From: Strigamia acuminata
Taxonomy: Eukaryota > Arthropoda > Chilopoda > Geophilomorpha > Linotaeniidae
Length of the DNA: 60,000 bases
Assembly: GCA_949358305.1 (NCBI GenBank)
Contig: OX442314.1
Location: 60,957,369 to 61,017,368, forward strand
Reading direction: 5' to 3'
Shown: one piece after another, positions 32,291-41,799 of the stretch
How the letters are laid out: every line of letters begins with the position of its first letter
Position numbering within the stretch: the stretch's first letter is position 1
The notes under the pieces: generated by a model
The model's database searches: none
Seen by the model: only the letters and a program-made list of their open reading frames with translations
What the model was told of the DNA's origin: nothing
Translations under genes and position numbers: made by a program

Positions 32291-33065
32291 CTATGTAACC
32301 CAGTGATTTTTAATCAGTTATCAACCAACCTCTGAATAAAAGAGTTGTGTTTTTTTAGCTCCCGTGTTAGGCTTATTTTCAAACACATACAATGTGTATT
32401 GAGTAGTACATTAATTCCCAGGCCAACTTATGTCTCCGCCACCTATTGGATACTTGGTGCAGGTGTTCTCAACAGTGTTCCTGCTTATCAACAATGCAAT
32501 TCTTCTCGGATTGATTGCTTTCCAGTGCTGTTTTCGTACTAACCACGACATACGATTTTGGGCGATCTCAAGGGTTTTGGATACACATCGCCGTTCTTTT
32601 CTTTCTGGTTTGTTGACCTGCAACACAACTACTAGTTGGTACGGGCACAGATTAGGGGATCTGTGGGAATGGGTGTCTGTTACAGAACAGAAGGTTGCCT
32701 GGCACAGAAGAGCGCTGGGCGCAGAAGGACGCTGGGCACTTCCTATAAAGAGTCTCAACGTGTAAACATAAATATACAGTATACACAAACAAATAAAATA
32801 CAATTTCAGCAAAAATAATTGTCATTTTCTGCCACCATAATGCGCTACGGGCGCAACAATGGTGTAATGGCGGCTGTCTGTGGTGGAATAACAACATGAT
32901 GTTTTCTTCTAACAACCTCGGCGCTTTTGCTAATTCGCCAACAACTTATTAGGTAAAATGACGTTGGAATCTTAGAACTTGATTGTTATGCCATTCTATT
33001 TACAGATAGGCACTGGTTCATGTTTTTCTATTGTTTGTATTCACTGGAAGAGGGTTTAATACGGT

Positions 33066-33853
33066 ATCCCGACTTTTCATACCGCGCCGCTCCATCGCGG
33101 ACACTTCATCGCAAACCCTTTCATCGCGCGGACACTTCATCGCAACGACTTTTAATCGCGTGGACGCTTCATCGCACGACCTTTAATCGCGCGTAAATTA
33201 ATCGCGCGACAATTGGTAGCAAATTTTCCAAAAATTCCAAAAATTCCAAAAATTCCAATCAGATTAGATTAGATTAGATTAGAATTAGAATTGGGAAAAA
33301 TCTGTTGGAATCCGCTGATGTTACTTATGGTCGTGTCATGCATCAAGTTATGCAATTGTTCCCTCGTGCTGCACCAAGCAGTCTTAGTCGATTTTGAAAT
33401 GGCAGCAATGTGCTCGTTCAGAGCAGAGTTTCCGCAAGCAGAAGTCACTGGGTGTTATTTTCATCTGTGTCAAAGTGTGATGCGCCGAGTGAACGATCTA
33501 GGACTAAAAACCGTATACGAGAGCTGCGAGGAAGTGAGTGAGTATGTCCGGTGCCTTGCTGCATTAGCTTTTGTTCCAGCAGACGATGTTTCGGAGGTGT
33601 TTGACTTGTTGGCAGAGACGATGCCAGATGTAGACCATTTGGCCGATTTGACATGTTATTTCGAACACTTTTTTTTGCTACCAATTGTCGCGCGATTAAA
33701 TTACGCGCATTTAAAGGTCGTGCGATGAAGCGTCCACGCGATTAAAAGTTGTCGGGATGAAGTGTCCGCGCGATGAAAGGGTTCACGATGAAGTGTCCGC
33801 GATGAAGTGTCGCGCGATGGAGCGGCGCGGTATGAAAAGTCACCAATCCGTTG
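33066..33853. mobile_element. MULE-like element with long terminal inverted repeats
   Basis: Arms of about 140 bp (about 33070-33215 and 33685-33843) are inverted, starting gacttttcataccgcgccgc, and are packed with atcgcgcgga/tcatcgc units. A shared aatacggt (33058-33065 and 33854-33861) is a candidate 8-bp target duplication, within the size range for Mutator-like elements. Between the arms is a transposase fragment. Confidence 0.6.
33381..33670 (+). pseudogene. MULE transposase fragment
   Basis: The frame carries VLVDFEMAAM (catalytic-core aspartate region) and EVTGCYFHLCQS, the conserved GC.FH..Q signature of MULE transposases, followed by VMRRVNDLGL. It ends in the right terminal repeat, and only about 100 residues of a transposase remain, so the element is defective. 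Confidence 0.75.
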
Positions 33854-34150
33854 AATACGGTGGGTGAACTATCCACTACGGATTCGGGTTCCGACGCTTT
33901 CGATGAATGGCTTAGGTTTTTCCGTTGGTGAATCTCTGTAGGCATATCTTTTGTGCAGAAAACAAAACATCAGTGATTCGTGCAAAACTTGCTTGCTTTC
34001 GTATTGCATGATTTGGCGTCGACTGCACGTTGAGCCTATTCAAAGTAATTATTTTTTTCAATGTCAAAGTTTCAATGAATCTTTTTTAATTATTTTAAGG
34101 GGGGGCGCCTGATTTTCATTAGCCCAGGGCGGCAAAAAGTGTAAAGACGG

Positions 34151-34720
34151 CCCTGCCAACTAGCACTAAAACAAAAAATGTGAGAAAATTGTCAAAATTG
34201 CAATAAAATTTTTGTTTTTAACTTAGGCTAAAACTTGCTAAGTCGGGCGGTTGCACAGTAACAAGTATCAGTTTAATCAGTCTGTAGGTCTCTGTTTTAA
34301 TGTCTAATTCTCGTTGAATTGTTTTAAGAAATAAAGGAAGGATCAATCATGACAGAGAAAATATAAAAGTCTCTCTTACCGTTTCAACTGGATCGATTTC
34401 CAGTGAAGAAATTCCAGCGCACTGGCATCTGGCATCGTTCAACCATGCTTCAAAGCTTCAAAGCCTCATCGCTCCTTCTCCGCCATTAACAACTTGAGTT
34501 TATGATGGTCTGATCCCGACTGTCTCCACCTACCGACAAAATAAATAATTAAAATAAAATAAAAAATCTTCGAGCAGATTAAACCATTTCGTGATTATCT
34601 AAGAAAATGTGATGACAGTTTAGAATACTTTCATCAGTTTTTATGAAATTTTCCAAATTTTACAAATAGGCTTTCCTGTGATGTACAGTTATTTTATGAT
34701 GACAATGGAATGCATTATGA
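34151..34720. repeat. Dispersed repeat, copy 2
   Basis: Second copy of 1207-1795, with scattered substitutions and small indels. Confidence 0.6.
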
Positions 34721-35330
34721 TAGAATCGAATAATTTGCAATTTAGACCTCAGGTCATCATTGCAGTGCACTTTTTGTGTAAAAATGCCACATCTTTCGAA
34801 AAATTAAACAACTGAAACGATATTTATAAGAAGAAAATTTATACATAGAGAGGAGACGGGAGACTTTTATTCCTCTAGCAAGAAAAAATAGTGAAATTCA
34901 CAGAAGGATTCATCATCGCATATTGGTTTGTATCCTACGGGGCAAGAACACAAAACCAAAAACCAACCATCAACATAACAGTGTTGTTGAAATAAAGTGA
35001 AGAGGATAACTCTTGTTAAACAATGAGTTGTCATTGAAATGGATAGTAAATGCTACAATACCACATGAGGAAACATTTGATGCAAATTGCTGGAATACTT
35101 CAGCCTACAAATACTAGACAGAAATTTTCTGTGGATACACTAAACATTGGTGCATTAGATTTTGTCAACAAGAATAGAAATGAAATTAAAATGTTGCCAA
35201 TTTTACGACCATTTGAAATGAGACAATTTCAATGTTTTCAGATAAAAAATAATGCAAATTCAAATCCTGAAACGTTATCACCATTTCAAGAGCGGCGACA
35301 TTTCTTATCAAAATGATTTTCTTTCTCATT
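34721..35330. other. Stretch with one unrecognised open frame
   Basis: 35050-35316 (+) is open for about 88 residues with unbiased composition (QPTNTRQKFSVDTLNIG) but has no known domain. tgttttcag at 35233-35241 is acceptor-like. I do not call a gene. Confidence 0.25.
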
Positions 35331-35629
35331 CACTGAGAAACGAGACACGAGCAAACGGAGCTGAAAGCAAAAGATGGCGACGATGCGCATAATGATGCGC
35401 GTAACAGCAACTTCATCCTGGCGTCGACATTTTAAAACTGAATGTTTATTCATACGTATCAAATTGAACAAATCAACTCCAATAAATTCGAGAGTAAAAG
35501 AAATTAAAATCGGTCGATCAAAAATGAAATAAAGACAAGAAATAAAATGTAAAAAACGCATCTCATTTCCAAAATGCTGCAGTGCAGGTCCCAAAAAAAA
35601 GATGGCATTTACGCCTATTTCGTTAATCG

Positions 35630-36080
35630 TAACAGATAAACGCACAGTTATACTTATCCGCATTCAACCGATTAACCATTTGCGACTCCATTCGTGCACT
35701 CTTTGCATTCGGTGTATTTTTGCGCACTGGACCGATAATTTCCGTTAAAACAGGTCGCCAAGTGACTCTTTTAGATGGCTCTGGTTTTTTCTCGCTTGAT
35801 ACAGTTTGTTTGCCAGCCAATTATTTACCACATCAAGTTTCAGCTCCCGTTGAACCGGAAGTTCAGTTTGACCATCGTCCGTCTTATCAGAATGCAACGG
35901 TCGTCGCCTGCTTAGAAATAACTTGATCATTTCTTGAGCATTTTCTTGCGATTCTTCTTTCCCTTTCGTCTCGGTCCACTTTGTCAAAATAATCTTCGAG
36001 TTTACGTATCGTTAGTGCTTTTTTCCTGCGCTCCAAAAACATCTGCTCAACGTCGACATTACTAATAAAATTACTCATAT
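35630..36080 (-). pseudogene. Unrecognised broken coding region, divergent from THAP relic
   Basis: From an ATG at 36080 the - strand encodes a charged, helical sequence (MSNFISNVDVEQMFLERRKK, then LEDYFDKVDRDERERR). Open sequence continues in two further frames (about 35987-35745, then 35820-35626), with LDVVNNWLANKLYQ and KRVTWRPVLTEIIGP. The frame changes suggest either small introns I cannot place or frameshifts. Function unknown. Confidence 0.3.
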
Positions 36081-36734
36081 TGTTAATCGTAATAATATTG
36101 TACAAAATGTCTGTCGTGTTTACCAAACGTCTAAAAGAAACTAAATGACTATTAAAGGTCATGCGAAGAGAAATGAAAAATTTCTCTCAAGTCTTTGAAA
36201 TAGCCTTAAAAAAGGTTACGTAACCATTTTCGTTCACTAACTAACGTGTACTTCAATCGGTATCATGGTGTATTGTGCAGCTTGGAATTGTAATAATGGT
36301 TCAACAAGTGGCAAAAGCTTTTTTAGGTTTCCAGGAAACTAAAAAATCTTGGCATGTTGGCTAAAAAACGTTAGTAGAAAAGGTTTTAAGCCATCAAAAC
36401 ATTCTCGTCTGCGCAATGACCATTTAGAAAATGCATGCGTTGAAACAAATCCAACTCTACTAGAATCCTTACAGTTTAAAAAGCTTTTACGTTTGAATCC
36501 TGATGCTATTCCCACCAAATTTGCACACAAAAAAAGAAGCAACCACGCAGCAGTTCAGCCATCAAAAAAGGGCAAAACTTGCAGGTATGTTGAAATTTAA
36601 TTAAACTAGTAAATTAAATAAATTAAACACGGTACCTGCCGATTTTGGGCTATAAACATTGACATAAGAAGTTCCAACACCCAGAATATTTAAAAAAAAT
36701 AACAATACTAGCATGTTTTGGGCAAAAAACTACA

Positions 36735-38479
36735 TGTGACGATTCTACTTTTGGGCTAATTTATTAGTCCTTTTGAGATAGATAATTCGGTTTATACAAG
36801 ACGTTGCTAAGTTTAGCAACAACCTAACCGAGATAAGCTACGGAAGTCTTTACAAACATGGCACGTGATCGAATAGAAATAACTTACAGTTTTAGTGTGA
36901 CATAACATATTTATTACTAAATATTTAATGATAACAAAGATGGGTTCTTGACGCGTGTAAACGGGCGGCATCAACTGGTTGAGGATCCGGGCGAAGCCAG
37001 AGGGATACGGCTGACTTGCGGCATCGTCACAAATATCACTACGGAGACGTATTTGGTCCGCAGCATCGATAATCTAAATATGCGAAGAGTCCTTCGCTTA
37101 AACAGGAATATTCGGCAGAATATTCCATTGTTTCAAATGAATAAAAATAAAGTAATTAGTGGAATACAACAAATGAATTGTTGTATAAATATTAATTGGG
37201 CGGGGACCGTCACGACAATTGAGAGAACGTCGCGGGAGTTGTTGAGACTCCATCCGCCAGCATGCCTTACGACGACAAGATCTCGTGACCAGGCGCCGAG
37301 TATTTAATTATGTGCTTTAACTCGCTATCGGTGGTACCAACCACCAGGTAAACATTTCTATGGACTTACCGGGTTTAAAAGATATTGCCAATACAGGATT
37401 ACCAATGCCCGAGTAATTTGTTTAACACAGTGTTGTTCAACTCCTGTTCACGGGTTACTAACCCGGAGGGTACGATGGGGCGGGGACCGTCACAATGGTC
37501 GAGAGAACCATCGCGGGAGGATTTGACTCCTCCATCCGCCAGCATGCCTTACGATGACGGGATCCATTGATCGAGCACCGGGTAAAATATTAATCGGCCA
37601 CTGCCGTTGGATTACCATTATCCAGGTAGTTATTTATCGCAACATCTTTAGATATTACTCACGGGCTACCAACCCGGCGTGTTACTTGTGCATTAGGCTT
37701 TTACCGACTTTTAACGAGCGGAAGGACCAATCGTAGAAAGACGGGAACCTGCGTGGGTTGTTTACAACAACCATCCTGCAGCGGACTGTGGCCAGTTAGC
37801 TGAGGGACCTACTTTCATTTAGCAAGGTCGTACTGTATACGACCGTTATATTAAGCCACCGTACGAAGTCCTACTGTCCCGTAGAACAGCTGGCTAACGT
37901 TACGGGGCCATTTCATGCGAATGCATGTCTATTACCGGAGTTAGCCTTCCCGAAATAGCCCTACAACAGCAATAACAAAATAGTAATGAATACTAACTGT
38001 GGAGAGCTGAGGTGGCCTGATGTGTCGATAGAGAATAATGAAATCAAACGATAACAATTCAACTACAGACAATATACAAGTTCAGTTATCAAGCCAGGGG
38101 GGTAGTGAGAAACTGATGCTTATATAGTTCTGTAGAACTACCAGATTGGCGACAGCCAATCAGCGTACGAATCGGCGGATTCGTGGGTCACTAGTCCGGA
38201 CCTAATATATGACTATGTCCAGATGGGCCCAGTTGGGGTCCGGAAGGGTCCGATTGGTTCCCTTCGACAGGTAAGTAATGTGGATATTGATTCGATAGAA
38301 TCAACATCATCAAGTAATTAATACTTAATTCATATTGAATAAAATAGTTATATTTTATTCACCGTGTCCAAGTAATAATTTATTACGCTTTTTAGTTTCG
38401 TCGAGTTTGAATTGCGCGCGTTTGTTAAACAGCGCCATCTATTGTGAACATTGATAAATACTGATTTGTAATCATCACA
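36735..38479 (-). repeat. Gypsy 3' LTR (1745 bp)
   Basis: Unusually long LTR. Contains two diverged, folded repeat units at 37199-37258 and 37479-37540. The short open frames inside it are chance frames; they recur in the other LTR only because the LTRs are identical. Confidence 0.95.
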
Positions 38480-38490
38480 CATCCCCCGGT
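38480..38490 (-). other. Polypurine tract before the 3' LTR
   Basis: On the - strand ACCGGGGGATG abuts the LTR start TGTGATGA. This purine-rich run is the likely plus-strand primer. Confidence 0.55.
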
Positions 38491-39225
38491 GACAAGCATA
38501 GAGTTTACCAACTCTTCAATTGTCATTCTTAATGTATAAGAAATGTTCACCTAATTCTATCGAATTAATCCACTTGGTAAGTATTTTATTAACTTAATCA
38601 CGTTATTTCTTTCAGAAACTTCAACACCCGATTAGACTAATCGGCTTCCCTGTACAACGCAACTCCTGGTTGCTAAGCGACGGAAATGAACTCGTCCGAA
38701 CATGAACACATGTTCGAGAAAACTAATTTCGATAGAAATTTTATTTTCTCCATCAAATAAACTTCTTTCCTAGTTTATTAATCAACAAGATAATCAATAA
38801 AAAATAAACTTATGCAAAATTTTATTTATCGAAAATCTAAACTACTAATTTTTATTACGATTGTCATAAAAATTATTGAATTTCAACTTGAAATTCTTCA
38901 ACACTTTGAACAAAGCAAAACAAACACAATTTCCACAAATAATTATGAAATTCGCAAATAAATTAAACAAACATATATTAATATGATTAGTTCAATAAAC
39001 ACTCAAATTGAATTCGAAAACAAAACAAATTAAATTGAATCCAATTTTTAAATTAAACTATACTCTTTCGAGTATTTTAATGATTAGTTCAAGATCTTGG
39101 AACCAAACAAACACAACACTCATGAAAATATTTCGTAATTGCAAAAACACAACAAAACACTTGGAATATTTTTAGTCAAAAATATTTCCACTCAGAAAAA
39201 ATAACGAATGTTAATTTTGTCCCTT
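38491..39225 (-). other. Gypsy 3' untranslated tail
   Basis: AT-rich sequence between the extra ORF stop and the 3' LTR, with no ORF. Confidence 0.5.
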
Positions 39226-40743
39226 TTAATCCTTCTTTTCGACGTCAGTCGAAACTTTCTCTTCCTTCTTCTCGACTTCAGCAGAAGTCAGAAAATCGGA
39301 CTCTTCCGTCGCTTCAGTCGAGGCGGCAGAAAACACGGCTTCTACGGAAGCTTCCATCTCGCCTGGACTCGGCGGCGGAAACGGCATGTCGTCGAGGAGC
39401 TCGGCCACGAAATCAACGACGGACAGCAGCTCTTCTGCATCCTCGAACTGAGCGTCGTCCGAAGTCTCAGACTTGGACGCTGGAGGGGCGCTGGACGCGT
39501 CGGTTACGGCCGCTGGAGGATCCTCCACGGGTTTAGACGACGCTTCTACAGCCTGTTGAAGCTTACGAGCTCGCCCTCGTGCCAAGATATTGGTTCGTTG
39601 AACCTTGGCAATTTCCTTTGCTCGGTCGAGCGTAAGACAGCCTCGCCCTCGCGACATCGCTCTTGGTCGAACGAATTCTTCTTGCACCTCGCTTCCGGCG
39701 CTCTCGACGGCTTGGACAGTTTCAGTAGAAACTTCGGAGTCCTCGGATGGCGGCGGCGACTGTCGAAGGAGTTCGACTCTTACACCGGCGTTGGCTTCAG
39801 CGCGGGCCCAGGTGAGGAAGCGCGGGTCGATGTACACAGCCTCGCCGCGGCTGTTTAGAAACAATCGGCACTTGGGGCAGTGAGCCCAACATCGCTTCTC
39901 GTTAGGCTTGATGCCTTTCACCACGTGGGGCTGAACCTCCTTGCGCCACGGCTCCGAACGCGGTCGCGTTTTCCTTCCACGGCAATTTGGACAACGCATC
40001 AATGAAGACCCTGCGGATGCACCGCAGCACCACCCACAGCCGACGCAAAATGGGCAGATCGTCTCTGTTGCCTGGTCCGTCACGATGTTATCGTGAGGTA
40101 TTCCGGCTGCCATGTCTCGTTCGCACTGTTCTTTGCGCAGGCGGGCCTTCTCATCCTTCTTTCTTGCCTTGTTGGCTGCTCGGTACTCGCGGTTGCGAGA
40201 AACAGGCTCCGAATAACGCAGAGCGCCCGGTGGCGGCTCGTTCCATCCGTATTCGGATGCCGAAGATTCAGCACCGGCAGGAAGATGGGCAACAGATGTT
40301 GATTGTCCTACCACAGTCGGTGCAGCTGCATTCGACGTGTTGGCGATGGTAGGCGCCACGCTTGCAGTTGGCGGTCGAAATTCTGGCGAATGCGGGGCCA
40401 ACGGGACGTTGATAACGTTCGCGGGTGGAAATGCTACCTGGGCCAACGGGGCCAATTGCGCCGACTCATAAACGGTTGGCTGCGCAGAAGTGGACGGGGC
40501 CTGCATCATCGCATTTAAGTCGAGCGGAAATCCGTCCGGATGGACACTGAGCCAATTTAGCGTTGCCAGTTGCAGCGGCGTCAGGGCGTACATCGAGGCG
40601 GGCGCCGTCGGTATCGGTTGGGCCCTCATGTAAGCACGCTCGGCCGAACGACGTTGCTCGTCACTAGACGAGGTGGACGAGCTGGAGCTTTCATGACGAT
40701 GACGTCGATGACTCCGTTTCGAACGGTGTTTACCACTTCCCAT
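39226..40743 (-). CDS. Extra gypsy ORF of unknown function (Cys-rich, 505 residues)
   Basis: Intact frame from the ATG at 40743 (MGSGKHRSKRSHRRHRH). It occupies the env position but has no signal peptide, no transmembrane segment and no glycoprotein features, so it is not a typical envelope. Layout: a basic/Ser-rich N-terminus (1-35), a low-complexity Ala/Pro/Thr region (to about 190), a charged helical stretch, then a cysteine cluster with CPFCVGCGWCC and CPNCRGRK, resembling the CxxCxGxG units of DnaJ-type zinc fingers, and further on CPKC. An Arg-rich block (MSRGRGCLTLDRAKEIAK) and an acidic, Glu-rich C-terminus follow. GC content is much higher than in gag and pol, suggesting a different origin or selection. 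A splice acceptor (tttgcgtctgcag) immediately precedes the ATG. It could bind zinc and nucleic acid, but the function is unknown. Confidence 0.75.
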   Translation of the reverse strand: MGSGKHRSKRSHRRHRHESSSSSTSSSDEQRRSAERAYMRAQPIPTAPASMYALTPLQLATLNWLSVHPDGFPLDLNAMMQAPSTSAQPTVYESAQLAPLAQVAFPPANVINVPLAPHSPEFRPPTASVAPTIANTSNAAAPTVVGQSTSVAHLPAGAESSASEYGWNEPPPGALRYSEPVSRNREYRAANKARKKDEKARLRKEQCERDMAAGIPHDNIVTDQATETICPFCVGCGWCCGASAGSSLMRCPNCRGRKTRPRSEPWRKEVQPHVVKGIKPNEKRCWAHCPKCRLFLNSRGEAVYIDPRFLTWARAEANAGVRVELLRQSPPPSEDSEVSTETVQAVESAGSEVQEEFVRPRAMSRGRGCLTLDRAKEIAKVQRTNILARGRARKLQQAVEASSKPVEDPPAAVTDASSAPPASKSETSDDAQFEDAEELLSVVDFVAELLDDMPFPPPSPGEMEASVEAVFSAASTEATEESDFLTSAEVEKKEEKVSTDVEKKD

Positions 40744-41799
40744 CTGCAGACGCAAATAAATTATTTTATTAAAAATAATTCCACTCTAAATAATCATTCC
40801 TTGAGTCCAAAGAATTAAAACGTATTTGTTCGCAACGAAAAATACTCAACTCGAGTTATTTATAACCCCTAACACGTGACACTAATGAGTCACATTCCCC
40901 TTGTGTTTATGACACGAGAATGGACTCGCCTGACAGCGATTTTCATCAAAAATCGCAACTTGTTGATTTTTCAAAAGAAAAAATCCCCTTAGTTTTGTAA
41001 ACTATTTAATCCAACTTCCGAGTATCAAAGATAACTTTTTCGTATTAATTAATTAACACTTAGTCTAAAAAATATCTTACATCGAAAATTCATCGCCAAA
41101 TAATTTATGCAAGCCTCGACCGCGACTTGATTTAAATAATTAGTGCCTACATACTTAAATCTTAATAATTCATTATTAATATTTAACCCAACTATTCGAC
41201 TGAATAGCTAAACTTCCAGAGTGATTTAATGCCGATTCACGCTTATAATACACGTGAACTTCTAATTTTTTATCGGGACGCCGATATTTTCAATTGTTGC
41301 GAACAATTTTTTCAATTCTTTGGTCAAAGAATATATTTGAAAACTACTTACTGTTGAAGCTTGTTTTCCTTGCTGAAGTTGCTAATTGAATTAGCGTTGA
41401 AATCTCGAGTCGAAAAGTGAAGAGGGACGAAGGGACGAAGTCACTTATATCCACGTGTGTTTAACGAAGTGTTTTTGTGCAATGAACCCTGGGAATTTTA
41501 TTCCCTATTAATTATCGGGTTCGAGGTTTAATCACACCTCGTAAATCTCGTATCCTCGTGAAGAGGCGAGAACATCACTTTTTCAAAGTAATTCTCTGTA
41601 TTTTAGTTAAAATACATGTAAATACAACCAAAAAATTAAAATATTCTATCGAATATTTAATTCATCGCAACAAATTCATATTTTAATATAAATTTCAATA
41701 AATATCGTAATATCTTGTCTCCCGGTGTTGAGATTATGAATCACTACACCTGTCAGACATGTAAATAATTACAGTCTTCAAGTTTTGAATAAAACTTTA
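40744..41799 (-). other. Spacer between pol and the extra ORF, ending in a splice acceptor
   Basis: AT-rich, no ORF. It ends on the - strand with atttgcgtctgcag directly before ATG, a good 3' splice site, so a spliced subgenomic mRNA is the likely expression route for the downstream ORF. Confidence 0.45.

Larger units (their letters stand above)
31353..34150. mobile_element. Insertion of about 2.8 kb splitting the dispersed repeat
   Basis: Copy 1 (1190-1220) reads continuously from taaaagttaaaaacaaaaat to caactagcac. In copy 2 the same sequence stops at ccaact (31347-31352) and resumes at ccaactagcac (34151). The right edge tgtaaagacggccctg looks like a hAT-type end, but no matching left end is seen. 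The inserted block itself contains the 81-bp hairpin and the MULE-like element. Confidence 0.4.

Noticed and set aside
32345-32818. Overlapping frames on both strands near 32.4-32.8 kb (one with a hydrophobic segment)
   Set aside because: No homology, no splice support, and both strands equally open; likely chance within an inserted repeat.
36948-37736. Three identical sets of small ORFs in both gypsy LTRs
   Set aside because: Their identity reflects LTR duplication. They overlap structured non-coding repeats and have no domain.
39208-40818. Plus-strand ORFs opposite the extra gypsy ORF
   Set aside because: Antisense shadows caused by high GC; the minus-strand frame is in line with the other element genes.
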